Shown here: positions 48,735 through 56,523 of the stretch, in pieces
Layout: every line of letters begins with the position of its first letter
Numbering within the stretch: position 1 is the stretch's first letter
From: Pseudomonas wenzhouensis
GTDB taxonomy: Bacteria > Pseudomonadota > Gammaproteobacteria > Pseudomonadales > Pseudomonadaceae
Assembly (NCBI RefSeq): GCF_021029445.1
Contig: NZ_CP072610.1
Span: 1,798,001-1,862,000, forward strand
Direction: 5' to 3'
DNA: 64,000 nt
Program-made: the position numbers and the translations under genes
The notes under the pieces: generated by a model
Databases searched by the model: none
What the model was told of the DNA's origin: nothing
Seen by the model: only the letters and a program-made list of their open reading frames with translations

Positions 48735-48810
48735 GTCCCCTTCGTCTAGTGGCCTAGGACACCGCCCTTTCACGGCGGTAACAGGGGTTCGAGTCCCCTA
48801 GGGGACGCCA
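48735..48810 (+). tRNA. tRNA-Glu (TTC), copy 1
   Basis: A 76-nt cloverleaf: acceptor GTCCCCT/AGGGGAC, anticodon arm CCGCCCTTTCACGGCGG with TTC, T-arm AGGGGTTCGAGTCCCCT, encoded CCA. Confidence 0.97.
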
Positions 48811-48859
48811 TTTATTCCAGCCGTAACGCTCAGGCGTTGCGGCCAGACCGCAAGGTTTC

Positions 48860-48935
<76 letters not shown>

Positions 48936-48983
48936 AACACTGACCAGGCCAGCCATGTGCTGGCCTTGTTCTTCGAAGGTTTT

Positions 48984-49059
48984 GTCCCCTTCGTCTAGTG
49001 GCCTAGGACACCGCCCTTTCACGGCGGTAACAGGGGTTCGAGTCCCCTAGGGGACGCCA
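48984..49059 (+). tRNA. tRNA-Glu (TTC), copy 2
   Basis: Identical to copy 1 over the whole cloverleaf, with TTC anticodon and encoded CCA. Confidence 0.97.
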
Positions 49060-49106
49060 TTTTCCAGTCGCTGCACGCAAGTGTTGCGAGCCGACCGCAA
49101 GGTTTC

Positions 49107-49182
<76 letters not shown>

Positions 49183-49189
49183 TACACAA

Positions 49190-49220
49190 GGGCCCGGATA
49201 ATCTCCGGGCCCTTTTTTTT
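49190..49220 (+). terminator. Terminator of the tRNA array
   Basis: GGGCCCGGATAATCTCCGGG followed by CCC and eight Ts: a near-perfect hairpin and T-tract ending the tRNA transcript. The 250 bp after it, up to the first toxin gene, show no gene apart from a second GC hairpin near 49229. Confidence 0.88.
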
Positions 49221-49439
49221 CGTCTGCGATCCCCGCACCACGCGGGGTTCCGGCCACCTGTGCTGCGGGTGGCCATCAGCCGAAACGCTCGAAATCGGCC
49301 ACTTTCTCGGCCAGAGCCGTCTCTGTTCTCCGTTTGGCCTGCGGGTAGGCGCAGATGGGGCTCTCGCAAAATCAACAACTTACGCGCGCCGGTTCACCGT
49401 CAACCAAGGCCGCCAGTCAGGCATCGAACCTGTCACACT

Positions 49440-49472
49440 GGTGAAATGGAAACTTATACGTTACCATTCACC
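49440..49472 (+). promoter_or_regulatory. Predicted promoter/operator of toxin-antitoxin module 1
   Basis: GGTGAAATGGAAAC and GTTACCATTCACC form an imperfect inverted repeat around TTATAC, which could be the -10 box. It ends 3 bp before the toxin ATG. Autoregulation by the antitoxin through such an operator is usual for type II modules. Confidence 0.5.
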
Positions 49473-49474
49473 TC

Positions 49475-49813
49475 ATGAGCTACCAGATCAAAGAACTCCT
49501 GCTGGACGATGGAGGCAACCCCTTCGCAGAGTGGTTCGGGTCGCTGGATGCCGTTGCCGCCGCCAAGGTGCGCGTAGCCGTCAGCCGGATGGAACAGGGC
49601 AACCTGTCCAACGTTGAGTGGTTTCGCGGCATTGGGGAATACAAGATCGACTGGGGGCCGGGCTTGCGCATCTACCTGGCCAAGGACGGTCTGAAGATCA
49701 TCATCCTGATCGGCGGCGGCACCAAGAAGCGTCAACAGCAGGACATCGACCAAGCGGTGACGCTGTGGGAAGACTACAAGCGCCGCAAGGCATCAACCCA
49801 GAAAGGAAAGTGA
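49475..49813 (+). CDS. Type II toxin, RelE/ParE superfamily (HigB/Gp49-like)
   Basis: A 112-residue toxin of the phage Gp49/addiction-module-killer group, placed before its antitoxin as in higBA. Seen: NPFAEWFGSLDAVAAAKVRV, the conserved core NVEWFRGIGEYKIDWGPGLR and IYLAKDGLKIIILIGGGTKK, split as LRIYLAKDG and KIIILIGGGTKKRQQQDI. Members act as ribosome-dependent mRNA nucleases or gyrase poisons; the target of this one cannot be deduced. The antitoxin gene begins 2 bp after its stop. Confidence 0.88.
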   Translation: MSYQIKELLLDDGGNPFAEWFGSLDAVAAAKVRVAVSRMEQGNLSNVEWFRGIGEYKIDWGPGLRIYLAKDGLKIIILIGGGTKKRQQQDIDQAVTLWEDYKRRKASTQKGK

Positions 49814-49815
49814 AC

Positions 49816-50136
49816 ATGGCACTGACCCGTGATTTCAAAGAGACCGTGGCCGCGCGCGTGCAGAACGATCCGGCCTTTGCGCAGGCGCTTCTGGACGAGG
49901 CCATCACCCTGTTTGTCAATGGCGAGCCGGAATCGGCCAAGCTGATCCTGCGTGACCTGGTGAACGCCACGCTCGGCTTCGAGGCGCTGGCCGAGGAAAT
50001 CCACAAGCCTGCCAAGAGCCTGCATCGGATGCTGTCGCAATCGGGCAACCCGACCATGAGCAACATCTCGGCTGTGTTTGCGGCCATCAAGCGTGCGCTC
50101 AAGGTCGAGGTGCACACTCAGATCGTGATGGCCTGA
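49816..50136 (+). CDS. Antitoxin with HTH, addiction-module antidote family (HigA-like)
   Basis: A 106-residue partner of the preceding toxin. It begins MALTRDFKETVAARVQNDPA and has an HTH segment near residues 57-90 (LAEEIHKPAKSLHRMLSQSG followed by NPTMSNISAVFAAIKRAL), matching the probable addiction module antidote family. GGAAAG lies 6 bp upstream of the ATG. It presumably neutralises the toxin and represses the operon at the inverted repeat 49440-49472. Confidence 0.88.
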   Translation: MALTRDFKETVAARVQNDPAFAQALLDEAITLFVNGEPESAKLILRDLVNATLGFEALAEEIHKPAKSLHRMLSQSGNPTMSNISAVFAAIKRALKVEVHTQIVMA

Positions 50137-50138
50137 TT

Positions 50139-50591
50139 TCAGGCATCAAACCCCGCCACCACCTCCCGCTGCGCCATCCAGTTGGTTGGCAGCGGATTGC
50201 GCTGGAACCACAGCGGGCTCATGCACCGGGGCTGCTGGCCAGCCAAGATGGCCTGGATGATGGCAGGCTCAAGCAGCGTCAGGCGCAGAAGTTCGTTGAC
50301 CGTCGAGTGGTGCAGGCCTTCGCGCTGGACGATCTCGCTGCCACTGCCCACCACTCCATCGTCAAGCAATTGCTGCCAGTAGAAGGCCCGCGTCAGAGCC
50401 ACCAGCAGGGGCTGGTCGATTTGGGTGACCACTTTGCCCGGCGCGTCGAGCTGGCCGTCCGGCCTCACCACCACCTTGCTGCCGCCTCGCTTCCTGATCT
50501 TCAGCGGGATGAAGGTCGATAGTTTCACCTGCCCGCCATCCCGGCGTTCGCGGGCGATGGCTGCGCCCAAGGTCTGCACTTTCGGTTTCAT
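50139..50591 (-). CDS. Recombinase-associated HTH protein (orphan)
   Basis: A 150-residue protein of a type that I recall as the small partner of large serine recombinases in mobile modules. FIPLKIRKRGGSKVVVRPDG is the beta-rich start; LVALTRAFYWQQLLDDGVVG and REGLHHSTVNELLRLTLLEP form an HTH; AIIQAILAGQQPRCMSPLWF closes it. The ATG at 50591 has GGAGGGAG upstream. No recombinase gene is next to it here, so the module appears truncated. Function is not established. Confidence 0.7.
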   Translation of the reverse strand: MKPKVQTLGAAIARERRDGGQVKLSTFIPLKIRKRGGSKVVVRPDGQLDAPGKVVTQIDQPLLVALTRAFYWQQLLDDGVVGSGSEIVQREGLHHSTVNELLRLTLLEPAIIQAILAGQQPRCMSPLWFQRNPLPTNWMAQREVVAGFDA

Positions 50592-50740
50592 ACAGCTCCC
50601 TCCATCCTTCTTTCCGCAGGGTACCCACACCGAAGGAGGTGTGGGGTGAATGCGGCGCAGGGCGTCAGCCCAGCTCGATTTCACCATTGCCGCACTCTTA
50701 TTATGCTGTATGAATGAACAGTATTTGTTATGATTGTCTC

Positions 50741-51973
50741 ATGATCATCCGCCAGGGCTTCAAATACCGACTGGACACCAACGAGGCGCAAAGCGCCCGC
50801 TTGCGTGTGCTGTGTGGTCATGCCCGGTATGTCTGGAATAAAGCCCTGAGCGAGTGCAATCAGATGCTGGCCACCGAAGGCCAGTTCGTGCCCCGCTACG
50901 AAACGATGGCCAAGTGGGTCACCGCCTGGAAGCGCAACGCCAATACCGAGTGGCTGAAAGACGCCTACACCGACAACCTGCAGCAGAAGCTCAAAGACCT
51001 CGACACCGCCTGGCAGCGCTTCTTCAAGAAGGTCGCCGACGCCGGCAGGCCGCAATTCAAGAAAAAAAGTCGTTGCCGTGACAGCGTGCGCTTTGTCAAT
51101 TTCGCAAAATACTGCGCCCTTGACGGCAACCGGGTAAAACTTCCAGCCGGTATCGGCTGGGTTAAGTTTCGCCAGTCCCGCGCCATCCTGGGTGAGGTAA
51201 AGAACTGCACCGTAGACTTCGATGCCGGCCACTGGTTTATCAGTTTCCAGACCGAACGGGAAGTTGATAACCCGCTGCCGAAATCAACCAGCGCTGTCGG
51301 TATCGACATGGGCATTCAGCGCTTCGCCACCCTATCCGATGGCACCTATTGCGAGCCACTGAACAGCTTCAAGCGCCACCAGGATCAACTGGCTAAAGCC
51401 CAGCGGCAGATGAGCCGCAAAACCAAGTACAGCAGCAACTGGACGAAGGCCAAGGCCCGCGTTCAGCGCATCCATCACCGTATCGCCAACGTGCGCCGTG
51501 ATTTCCTGCACAAGGCTTCAACGATCATCAGCAAAAACCACGCGATGGTCTGTATCGAAGACTTGCAGGTCAGCAACATGAGCGCATCGGCTGTCGGTAC
51601 GGCTGAGCAACCAGGTCGCAATGTGAAAGCCAAGTCAGGCCTTAACAAAGCGATCCTTGACCAGGGATGGTACGAGTTTCGCCGCCAACTGGATTACAAG
51701 CTGGCCTGGAACGGTGGCTGGCTGATTGCTGTACCCGCCCACAATACCAGCCGCACCTGTCCGTGCTGTGGTCACGTCAGTGCAGACAGCCGCAAGACCC
51801 AAGCGCAGTTCCTGTGCGTACAGTGTGGCTATGCGAACAACGCGGACGTGGTTGGCGCAATCAACGTGCTTCGCCGTGGCGAGGCACACTTGAGTAACGA
51901 AGGGCTGGACGTAGCCCGGTTCGCCTGTGAAGTGAACGGCGCTGTAAGGCCGTCAGCAGCAGGAACCTGTTAG
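50741..51973 (+). CDS. tnpB: IS200/IS605-type TnpB RNA-guided nuclease, stand-alone
   Basis: A 410-residue TnpB, the ancestor-like relative of Cas12. The N-terminus (IIRQGFKYRLDTNEAQSARL) is the OrfB helix-turn-helix region. The RuvC residues are in SAVGIDMGIQRFATLSDG (Asp), MVCIEDLQVSNM (Glu) and NNADVVGAINVL (Asp), with a zinc ribbon CPCCGHVS/CVQCGY between the last two. All catalytic residues are kept. No tnpA is adjacent, so it cannot transpose by itself. The start at 50741 is the family start; the ATG at 50714 would add 9 residues. Confidence 0.92.
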   Translation: MIIRQGFKYRLDTNEAQSARLRVLCGHARYVWNKALSECNQMLATEGQFVPRYETMAKWVTAWKRNANTEWLKDAYTDNLQQKLKDLDTAWQRFFKKVADAGRPQFKKKSRCRDSVRFVNFAKYCALDGNRVKLPAGIGWVKFRQSRAILGEVKNCTVDFDAGHWFISFQTEREVDNPLPKSTSAVGIDMGIQRFATLSDGTYCEPLNSFKRHQDQLAKAQRQMSRKTKYSSNWTKAKARVQRIHHRIANVRRDFLHKASTIISKNHAMVCIEDLQVSNMSASAVGTAEQPGRNVKAKSGLNKAILDQGWYEFRRQLDYKLAWNGGWLIAVPAHNTSRTCPCCGHVSADSRKTQAQFLCVQCGYANNADVVGAINVLRRGEAHLSNEGLDVARFACEVNGAVRPSAAGTC

Positions 51974-51974
51974 C

Positions 51975-52047
51975 CGAGTGATCGGCTAACACCTGAAAAG
52001 GAATCCCCTTCCTGAGCGCAAAGCGCGAAGGTGGGGGAGGATGTCAA
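51975..52047 (+). ncRNA. Right end and probable omega-RNA scaffold of the tnpB element
   Basis: Downstream of the stop, GTTAGCCGAGTGATCGGCTA forms a hairpin, and GGAATCCCCTTCC...GGTGGGGGAGGATGTCAA is the classical right end of this IS family with a second hairpin. In known TnpB systems the guide RNA covers the tnpB 3' end and this structure and then reads into the flank, so the guide here would begin about 52048 (AGCACTGGCACATCC). Boundaries are inferred from the family. Confidence 0.6.
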
Positions 52048-52074
52048 AGCACTGGCACATCCAATTCAGCCGCC

Positions 52075-52110
52075 TTGCTATGAGACTAAAAAAGGACTAT
52101 ATTCAGTCTT
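52075..52110 (+). promoter_or_regulatory. Promoter and operator of toxin-antitoxin module 2
   Basis: TTGCTA (52075-52080), 17-bp spacer, TATATT (52098-52103). The -10 lies inside the palindrome GACT-N6-AGTC (52095-52108), a probable antitoxin-binding site. Start of the antitoxin gene is 21 bp further on. Confidence 0.7.
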
Positions 52111-52130
52111 GTTAAAACTGGAGCACAGCC

Positions 52131-52406
52131 ATGCGCTACTCATCACAAGTCAAGCCGATCAGCTATCTCAAAGCCAACGCAGCCGAGGTCCTGACGCACC
52201 TCGCGGAGCAGCGTGAACCGATGGTCATAACCCAAAACGGCGAAGCCAAGGCTGTCCTGCAGGACGTCGCTTCGTTCGAGGAGACGCAAGAAACACTCGC
52301 CTTGCTAAAGATCCTCGCGTTGGGCAATCAGGATATGGCTGCTGGCAAGGTCAAGCCTGTCGCTGACGTAGTTGCCCGCCTCCGCGCCAAGCGAGCCTCA
52401 GTCTGA
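52131..52406 (+). CDS. Antitoxin, Phd/YefM family
   Basis: A 91-residue type II antitoxin. The N-terminal DNA-binding Phd/YefM fold is seen in SQVKPISYLKANAAEVLTHL and PMVITQNGEAKAVLQDVASF; the C-terminal tail (ALLKILALGNQDMAAGKVKP) would wrap the toxin. GGAG lies 8 bp before the ATG. The stop overlaps the toxin start by 1-4 bp. Confidence 0.92.
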   Translation: MRYSSQVKPISYLKANAAEVLTHLAEQREPMVITQNGEAKAVLQDVASFEETQETLALLKILALGNQDMAAGKVKPVADVVARLRAKRASV

Positions 52407-52747
52407 TGGCAGGCTCATCAGCCAAGTTTGAGGTCCTGCTCACCGAGGGAGCGGAGCAGGATCTGGAGGCCATCCACGACTACATCTCCGAATTCGACTG
52501 CGTCGCCAACGCCAACTATGTATTGGATGAGTTGATGGACGTTGTGGAGAGTCTGTCGAAATTCCCGGAACGCGGCAGTTATCCGAAGGAACTAGTCGGC
52601 CTTGGGATCAAAGAATACCGCCAGACATTTTTCAAACCCTACCGCGTGATCTATCGTGTCACAGGCAACCAGGTCCTTATTTACTTGATTGCGGGCGGAC
52701 GTCGTGACATGCAATCCGTACTCGCTCGCCGCCTGTTAGGCGCTTGA
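52406..52747 (+). CDS. Toxin, RelE/ParE family
   Basis: A 113-residue type II toxin paired with the Phd/YefM antitoxin. Family core: VLLTEGAEQDLEAIHDYISE, LSKFPERGSYPKELVGLGIK, YRQTFFKPYRVIYRVTGNQV and LIAGGRRDMQSVLARRLL. The C-terminal GGRRDMQ-LLxRRL pattern is ParE/RelE2-like. It could be a gyrase poison or mRNase; sequence does not decide. It is the last gene before the third tRNA-Glu. Confidence 0.92.
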   Translation: MAGSSAKFEVLLTEGAEQDLEAIHDYISEFDCVANANYVLDELMDVVESLSKFPERGSYPKELVGLGIKEYRQTFFKPYRVIYRVTGNQVLIYLIAGGRRDMQSVLARRLLGA

Positions 52748-52867
52748 CCCCCCTGCAGCCCTCGCCAGTCCTCATAAGCTCGGGAGGCCAGTCGGCACAT
52801 GGTCAACCATCCGCCACCAATCACACGCAAGGCCAGCCGAGTGCTGGCCTTGTCGTTCGAAGGTTTC

Positions 52868-52943
52868 GTCCCCTTCGTCTAGTGGCCTAGGACACCGCCC
52901 TTTCACGGCGGTAACAGGGGTTCGAGTCCCCTAGGGGACGCCA
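52868..52943 (+). tRNA. tRNA-Glu (TTC), copy 3
   Basis: Identical to the other two tRNA-Glu genes. Its upstream spacer (GCCAGCCGAGTGCTGGCC...GTTCGAAGGTTT) closely resembles the spacer before copy 2, so it belongs to the same array, from which it is separated by the 3.6-kb cassette. Confidence 0.97.
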
Positions 52944-52968
52944 TTTTCTTGCCGCAATTGCGGAACCA

Positions 52969-52999
52969 GGGGCTGCTTCTCAGGAAGCGGCCCCTTTTT
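52969..52999 (+). terminator. Terminator after tRNA-Glu copy 3
   Basis: GGGGCTGCTTCTCAGGAAGC followed by GGCCCCTTTTTG forms a stable hairpin with a T-tract. Confidence 0.85.
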
Positions 53000-53053
53000 G
53001 TTGGTGCGCCAGGCATGGCGCGTAGCGCCGTGACTGGCGCTGTTCGGTTCACT

Positions 53054-53685
53054 GTGGTGGTGAGCTGGACGACTAGGAGGTGAAAGTCCTCTACACACCC
53101 GGCAAGGGGAAGTGTTAGCCAGAGGCAAGGGTGTCGTGGGTGACTGCGAATCTGAAGGAAGCCCGAGGCAAAATGCTGGCCTGACGAACAGGAAGCGGAT
53201 TAGGCGGTGCAGCGGGGTAAGGTAGCCAAAATTGCCAAAGCCCAATACTTGCACGGAACGCTGTGACGTAGATCCGACAGGCATAAGCAGGAAAGTCGCG
53301 CGAATTACCCTGGGAGATCTGTTTGACCTGCCATGTGCTACCGGCGCCGCGAGGTGACGGGATGGGCGAACAGAAGTCAGCAGAGGCCGTAGTAGTTGCT
53401 CGCAACCGGAGCAATGAAGGGCTGAACCTGTCATGAGTGGATAGTCAGGTGTGCTCTCTGTTGGAGCGTAAAGCAGAAACGTCGTGAACAGCGGCGGTCG
53501 AGACCATCAGGAGGTAGGAGTCGGAAACTCCGAGGGCCGGTCTGGGCGCTTAGTTACCACAGGCGACACATCAACGGAACCAAGCTCGCTGACGCAGTCT
53601 GTCAGTAGGCAGGAACCGCCGTATACGGAACCGTATGTACGGTGGTGTGGGAGGACGGCGGGGGTGACCCCGCCTCCTACCCGAT
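53054..53685 (+). mobile_element. ORF-less group II intron
   Basis: The segment has the look of a bacterial group II intron RNA without its reverse transcriptase. The 5' part contains GACTAGGAGGTGAAAGTCCT and GCCTGACGAACAGGAAGCGG-type conserved pieces. Domain V is at 53615-53646: CCGCCGTA, TACG-GAAC-CGTA, 2-nt bulge, TACGGTGG, with the CGC catalytic triad. Domain VI follows with GGCGGGGGTGACCCCGCC and a bulged A in CTCCTACCC, ending CCGAT at 53685. The 5' boundary (a GTG at 53054 or 53060) is uncertain. About 630 nt is too short for the maturase, so splicing or mobility would need one in trans. Confidence 0.8.
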
Positions 53686-53721
53686 TGTGCCTGATTGGCA
53701 GGCAATACCGGGCTCTTGCTC

Positions 53722-54128
53722 TCAAGCGTCGTCGCAGGTGTTGTCCTGATAGCCGATAACGCGATTACGGCCTTCTGCCTTGGCGCGATAGAGCGCGCGG
53801 TCAGCCAGTTCGAGCCAGTGTTCGATGCAGTTGGGGGTGCTCGGTATGCCGGCATGCAGGCCGATACTCAGGCTTAGTGGTATCGAGTGTTGCTGGTAGT
53901 GGCAGGGGTGACGGGCGATGTCTTCGCGCAGTTGTTCGGCGAGGTCGAGTGCGCCGGTAAGGTCGGTGCCTTCAAGCAGTACCACGAACTCCTCGCCGCC
54001 GAAACGTGCCAGCAGGTCACTGCTACGCAGGCGTTGCTGGATGCGCTGGCTGGCATGACGCAGGCAGGCATCGCCGGCCAGGTGGCCATAGTGGTCATTG
54101 ACCTGCTTGAAGTGATCCAGATCCAGCT
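53722..54128 (-). pseudogene. Diguanylate cyclase, GGDEF-domain 3' fragment
   Basis: The reverse-strand frame gives the later part of a GGDEF domain: LDLDHFKQVNDHYGHLAGDA, the active-site ARFGGEEFVVLLEG and ADRALYRAKAEGRNRVI. The N-terminal part, including the first conserved helix and any sensor domain, is missing because the right end of an IS605-type element (boundary about 54129) lies directly upstream. No matching 5' part is seen beyond the element, so a deletion accompanied or followed the insertion. Not expected to be functional. An open frame continuing to 54183 runs into IS DNA. Confidence 0.88.
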
Positions 54129-54170
54129 TGACATCCTCCCCGGCCTGAAGGCCGGAGATTCCTACGGCGC

Positions 54171-55391
54171 TCAGGCGCGGCATTGAGCCGCCCCTGAGTC
54201 GCTTCGGTGGGTTCCTGCTGCTGGCGGCATTACCTCACCGCTCACTTCACAGGCGAACCGGGCGTGTCCCGCCCTTAGCACATTGATCGCGCCGACCACA
54301 TCGGCGTTGTCCTCGAAGCCACATTCCACACACGCGAACCGGGCCTGTGTCTGGCGGTTGTCCGCCGACACATGGCCGCAGCACGGACAGGTGCGGCTCG
54401 TGTTCTGTGGCGGCACCGTCACCAACCAGCCGCCCCGCCATGCCAGCTTGTAGTCCAGTTGGCGGCGGAACTCGAACCAGCCTTGATCGAGGATGGCCTT
54501 GTTCAGGCCAGACTTGGCCCGAACGTTTCTACCCGGTTGTTCGGTCGTGCCTGCTGCTGATTTGGACATGTTCCGTACCTGCAAGTCCTCGATACACACC
54601 ATCGCGTGGTTTTGGCTGATCGCGGTCGAGGTCTTGTGCAGGTAGTCGCGCCGGGCGTTGCCGATGCGGGCGTGAAGGCGCTGGATTCGGGCCTTGGCCT
54701 TCTTCCAGTTGACGCTGAATTTCACCTTGCGGCTCATGGCCTGCTGCGCCTTGCGCAGCGCGGTTTCGTGGCGTTTGAAGCTATTGAGCGGTGCGTAGAC
54801 CGTGCCATCGCTCAGGGTGGCGAAGCGGGCAATACCGAGGTCGATGCCAACGGCTCTGCCCTGCGGCAGCGGGGTTTCCACTTCACGGCGGGTCTGGATC
54901 GAGACATGCCATTTGCCCGCGCTCAGGCTGACGGTGACGTTGCGCAGCTCGCCGAGCACCGGCCGACTGTTGCGATAGCGCAGCCAGCCCAGCTTGGGCA
55001 GAAAGATCCGGCAGTTGGCCTGATCCAGCTTGATTTGCTTCGGGTCGGGGTAACGGAAGCTGTCGCGCTGGCCCTTGCGCTTGAAGCGTGGGAAGTCGGC
55101 GCGCTGCTCGAAGAAGTTCCTGTAGGCTTTTTCGAGGTCTTTGAGGGCATGTTGCAGCGGATGAACGGGCGCTTCTTTCAGCCAGACCGTTTCGGTGCTG
55201 TTGCGCCAGGCGGTCAGCTGCCTGGCCATCGCCACATAGCCGATGAACTTGCCGCCGGCTTCGCGGTTGGCTTGCTGCAACGCCAAGGCCTGGTTGAACA
55301 CGAACCGACAGGAGCCGGCGAAGCGGTGCATCAGGCGCTGCTGTTCGCCGGTCGGCATCAGTTCGTATTTGAAAGCTTGGAGTCGCTGCAT
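54171..55391 (-). CDS. tnpB: TnpB RNA-guided nuclease of the IS605-type element
   Basis: A 406-residue TnpB related to the stand-alone copy at 50741. RuvC residues: AVGIDLGIARFATLSDGTVY (Asp), MVCIEDLQVRNM (Glu), DNADVVGAINVL (Asp); zinc ribbon CPCCGHVS/CVECGF. The start MQRLQAFKYELMPTGEQQ at 55391 is the usual one; a GTG at 55400 is possible. The C-terminus runs into the right-end region, so the guide RNA would overlap the 3' end of the gene and read into the diguanylate cyclase remnant. Confidence 0.93.
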   Translation of the reverse strand: MQRLQAFKYELMPTGEQQRLMHRFAGSCRFVFNQALALQQANREAGGKFIGYVAMARQLTAWRNSTETVWLKEAPVHPLQHALKDLEKAYRNFFEQRADFPRFKRKGQRDSFRYPDPKQIKLDQANCRIFLPKLGWLRYRNSRPVLGELRNVTVSLSAGKWHVSIQTRREVETPLPQGRAVGIDLGIARFATLSDGTVYAPLNSFKRHETALRKAQQAMSRKVKFSVNWKKAKARIQRLHARIGNARRDYLHKTSTAISQNHAMVCIEDLQVRNMSKSAAGTTEQPGRNVRAKSGLNKAILDQGWFEFRRQLDYKLAWRGGWLVTVPPQNTSRTCPCCGHVSADNRQTQARFACVECGFEDNADVVGAINVLRAGHARFACEVSGEVMPPAAGTHRSDSGAAQCRA

Positions 55392-55414
55392 GCCCAGCAC
55401 TATACTCTTGGTCT

Positions 55415-55831
55415 ATGGGCATTGAAAACGATATTAGACGCGGTAGACACTGCGTCTTCCTGATGCATGTAAATTTGGTCTTCGTGACGAAATATCGGCG
55501 CGAGGTCTTCACCCAAGCCATTCTCGACGACCTTCGCGTCGTCTTCGCCAGCGTATGCGCCGACTTCGGAGCGGAACTCGTTGAGTTAGATGGAGAGGAT
55601 GACCATGTGCACCTACTGGTGAACTATCCGCCGAAGGTGGCCATCTCCAACCTCGTGAATAGCCTGAAAGGCGTCTCCAGCCGCATGATCCGCAGGAAAA
55701 ATTACCCCAGCATCCGCAAAAAGCTGTGGGGCGGCGCGCTGTGGTCGCCCAGCTACTTTGCCGGCAGCTGCGGAGGTGCGCCCATCGAAGTCATCCGCCA
55801 GTACATCGAACAGCAGCAGACGCCTCATTAA
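55415..55831 (+). CDS. tnpA: IS200/IS605 TnpA tyrosine (Y1) transposase
   Basis: A 138-residue HUH single-strand transposase. It shows HVNLVFVTKYRREVFTQAIL, the metal-binding HUH motif GEDDHVHLLVNYPP, and the catalytic tyrosine in EVIRQYIEQQQ near the C-terminus. It starts 24 bp from the divergent tnpB start. It looks intact, and could in principle also mobilise the stand-alone tnpB element if ends are compatible. Confidence 0.94.
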   Translation: MGIENDIRRGRHCVFLMHVNLVFVTKYRREVFTQAILDDLRVVFASVCADFGAELVELDGEDDHVHLLVNYPPKVAISNLVNSLKGVSSRMIRRKNYPSIRKKLWGGALWSPSYFAGSCGGAPIEVIRQYIEQQQTPH

Positions 55832-56076
55832 AGGCAAAAACGGGGACGGCTACGCCGTCCGCGCTATCCTTCCCCGCCCTGAAGGGCGAGGTTTGCCGCG
55901 CACTGGATCAATTGCTCGTTCTCGGGCTCTCAGGCGAATGCACGGCATTATGGCGTGCTGCGCGGGTGCGATCAAAGCCTGGCGCTGCAGGGATCGTCCG
56001 TGCGGCGTATGCTAACGGCCCTCATGTTCGGGGCGGCCCGGCCTGAAGCATGATCGGTAAATCTGGAGAAATAGCC

Positions 56077-56523
56077 ATGCAGTGGGAATTGCCCAGCCCG
56101 TTCGTCATCGATATCGAGGTGAGCGCCGAGGACATCGATGGCCTTGGCCATGCCAACAACGCCGTATACGTCAGTTGGTTGGAGCGCTGCGCCTGGCGTC
56201 ATTCGCAGTTTCTGGGGCTGGATCTGGTCGAGTATCGCCGTCTCGACCGGGCCATGGCCGTAGTGCGCCATGAGATCGATTATCTGGCCAGTGCCTATGA
56301 AGGGCAGCAACTGCAGATGGCTACCTGGATCGTCGAGTCGGACCAGCGTTTGAAGATGGATCGGCGTTTTCAACTGGTGCGCCCGGAAGACGGTGCAACC
56401 TTGCTGCGTGCCAGAACCACCTTCGTGTGTATCGAGCTGTCCAGTGGTCGCCCCAAGCGCATGCCGCCGGAGTTCGTCGAGGGCTATGGCAAGGCGCTGA
56501 TGCCGCCTTATTCGCAGTTGTAA
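56077..56523 (+). CDS. Acyl-CoA thioesterase, hotdog fold (4HBT family)
   Basis: A 148-residue thioesterase of the 4-hydroxybenzoyl-CoA type. The active-site segment EDIDGLGHANNAVYVSWLER holds the catalytic Asp region, and VVRHEIDYLASAYEGQQL is the second conserved strand pair. GGAG sits 10 bp before the ATG at 56077, so this start is preferred over 56050. Likely acts on short acyl-CoAs; real substrate unknown. Confidence 0.88.
   Translation: MQWELPSPFVIDIEVSAEDIDGLGHANNAVYVSWLERCAWRHSQFLGLDLVEYRRLDRAMAVVRHEIDYLASAYEGQQLQMATWIVESDQRLKMDRRFQLVRPEDGATLLRARTTFVCIELSSGRPKRMPPEFVEGYGKALMPPYSQL

Larger units (their letters stand above)
54129..55895 (-). mobile_element. IS605-type element with divergent tnpA and tnpB
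   Basis: The right end, on the reverse strand, is GGCCTTCAGGCCGGGGAGGATGTCAA-like (shown as GGCCGGGGAGGATGTCAA, 54129-54146), and the left end near 55870-55895 has the related hairpin CCCGCCCTGAAGGGCGAG. Between them are tnpB (reverse) and tnpA (forward), diverging from a short shared start region. No inverted repeats or target duplication are expected for this family. The exact left boundary is not resolved. Confidence 0.85.

Noticed and set aside
52931..53434. Reverse open frames over the tRNA-Glu terminator and group II intron
   Set aside because: They cover structured RNA sequence and show no protein-family features.
53484..53759. 91-codon forward frame in the 3' part of the intron
   Set aside because: It spans domains V and VI of the intron and continues antisense into the GGDEF fragment; not a credible protein.
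55895..56049. Possible 5' half of the broken diguanylate cyclase beyond the IS605 element
   Set aside because: One reverse frame reads ENEQLIQCAANLA but has a stop just before it and no GGDEF N-terminal motif, so continuity is not supported.
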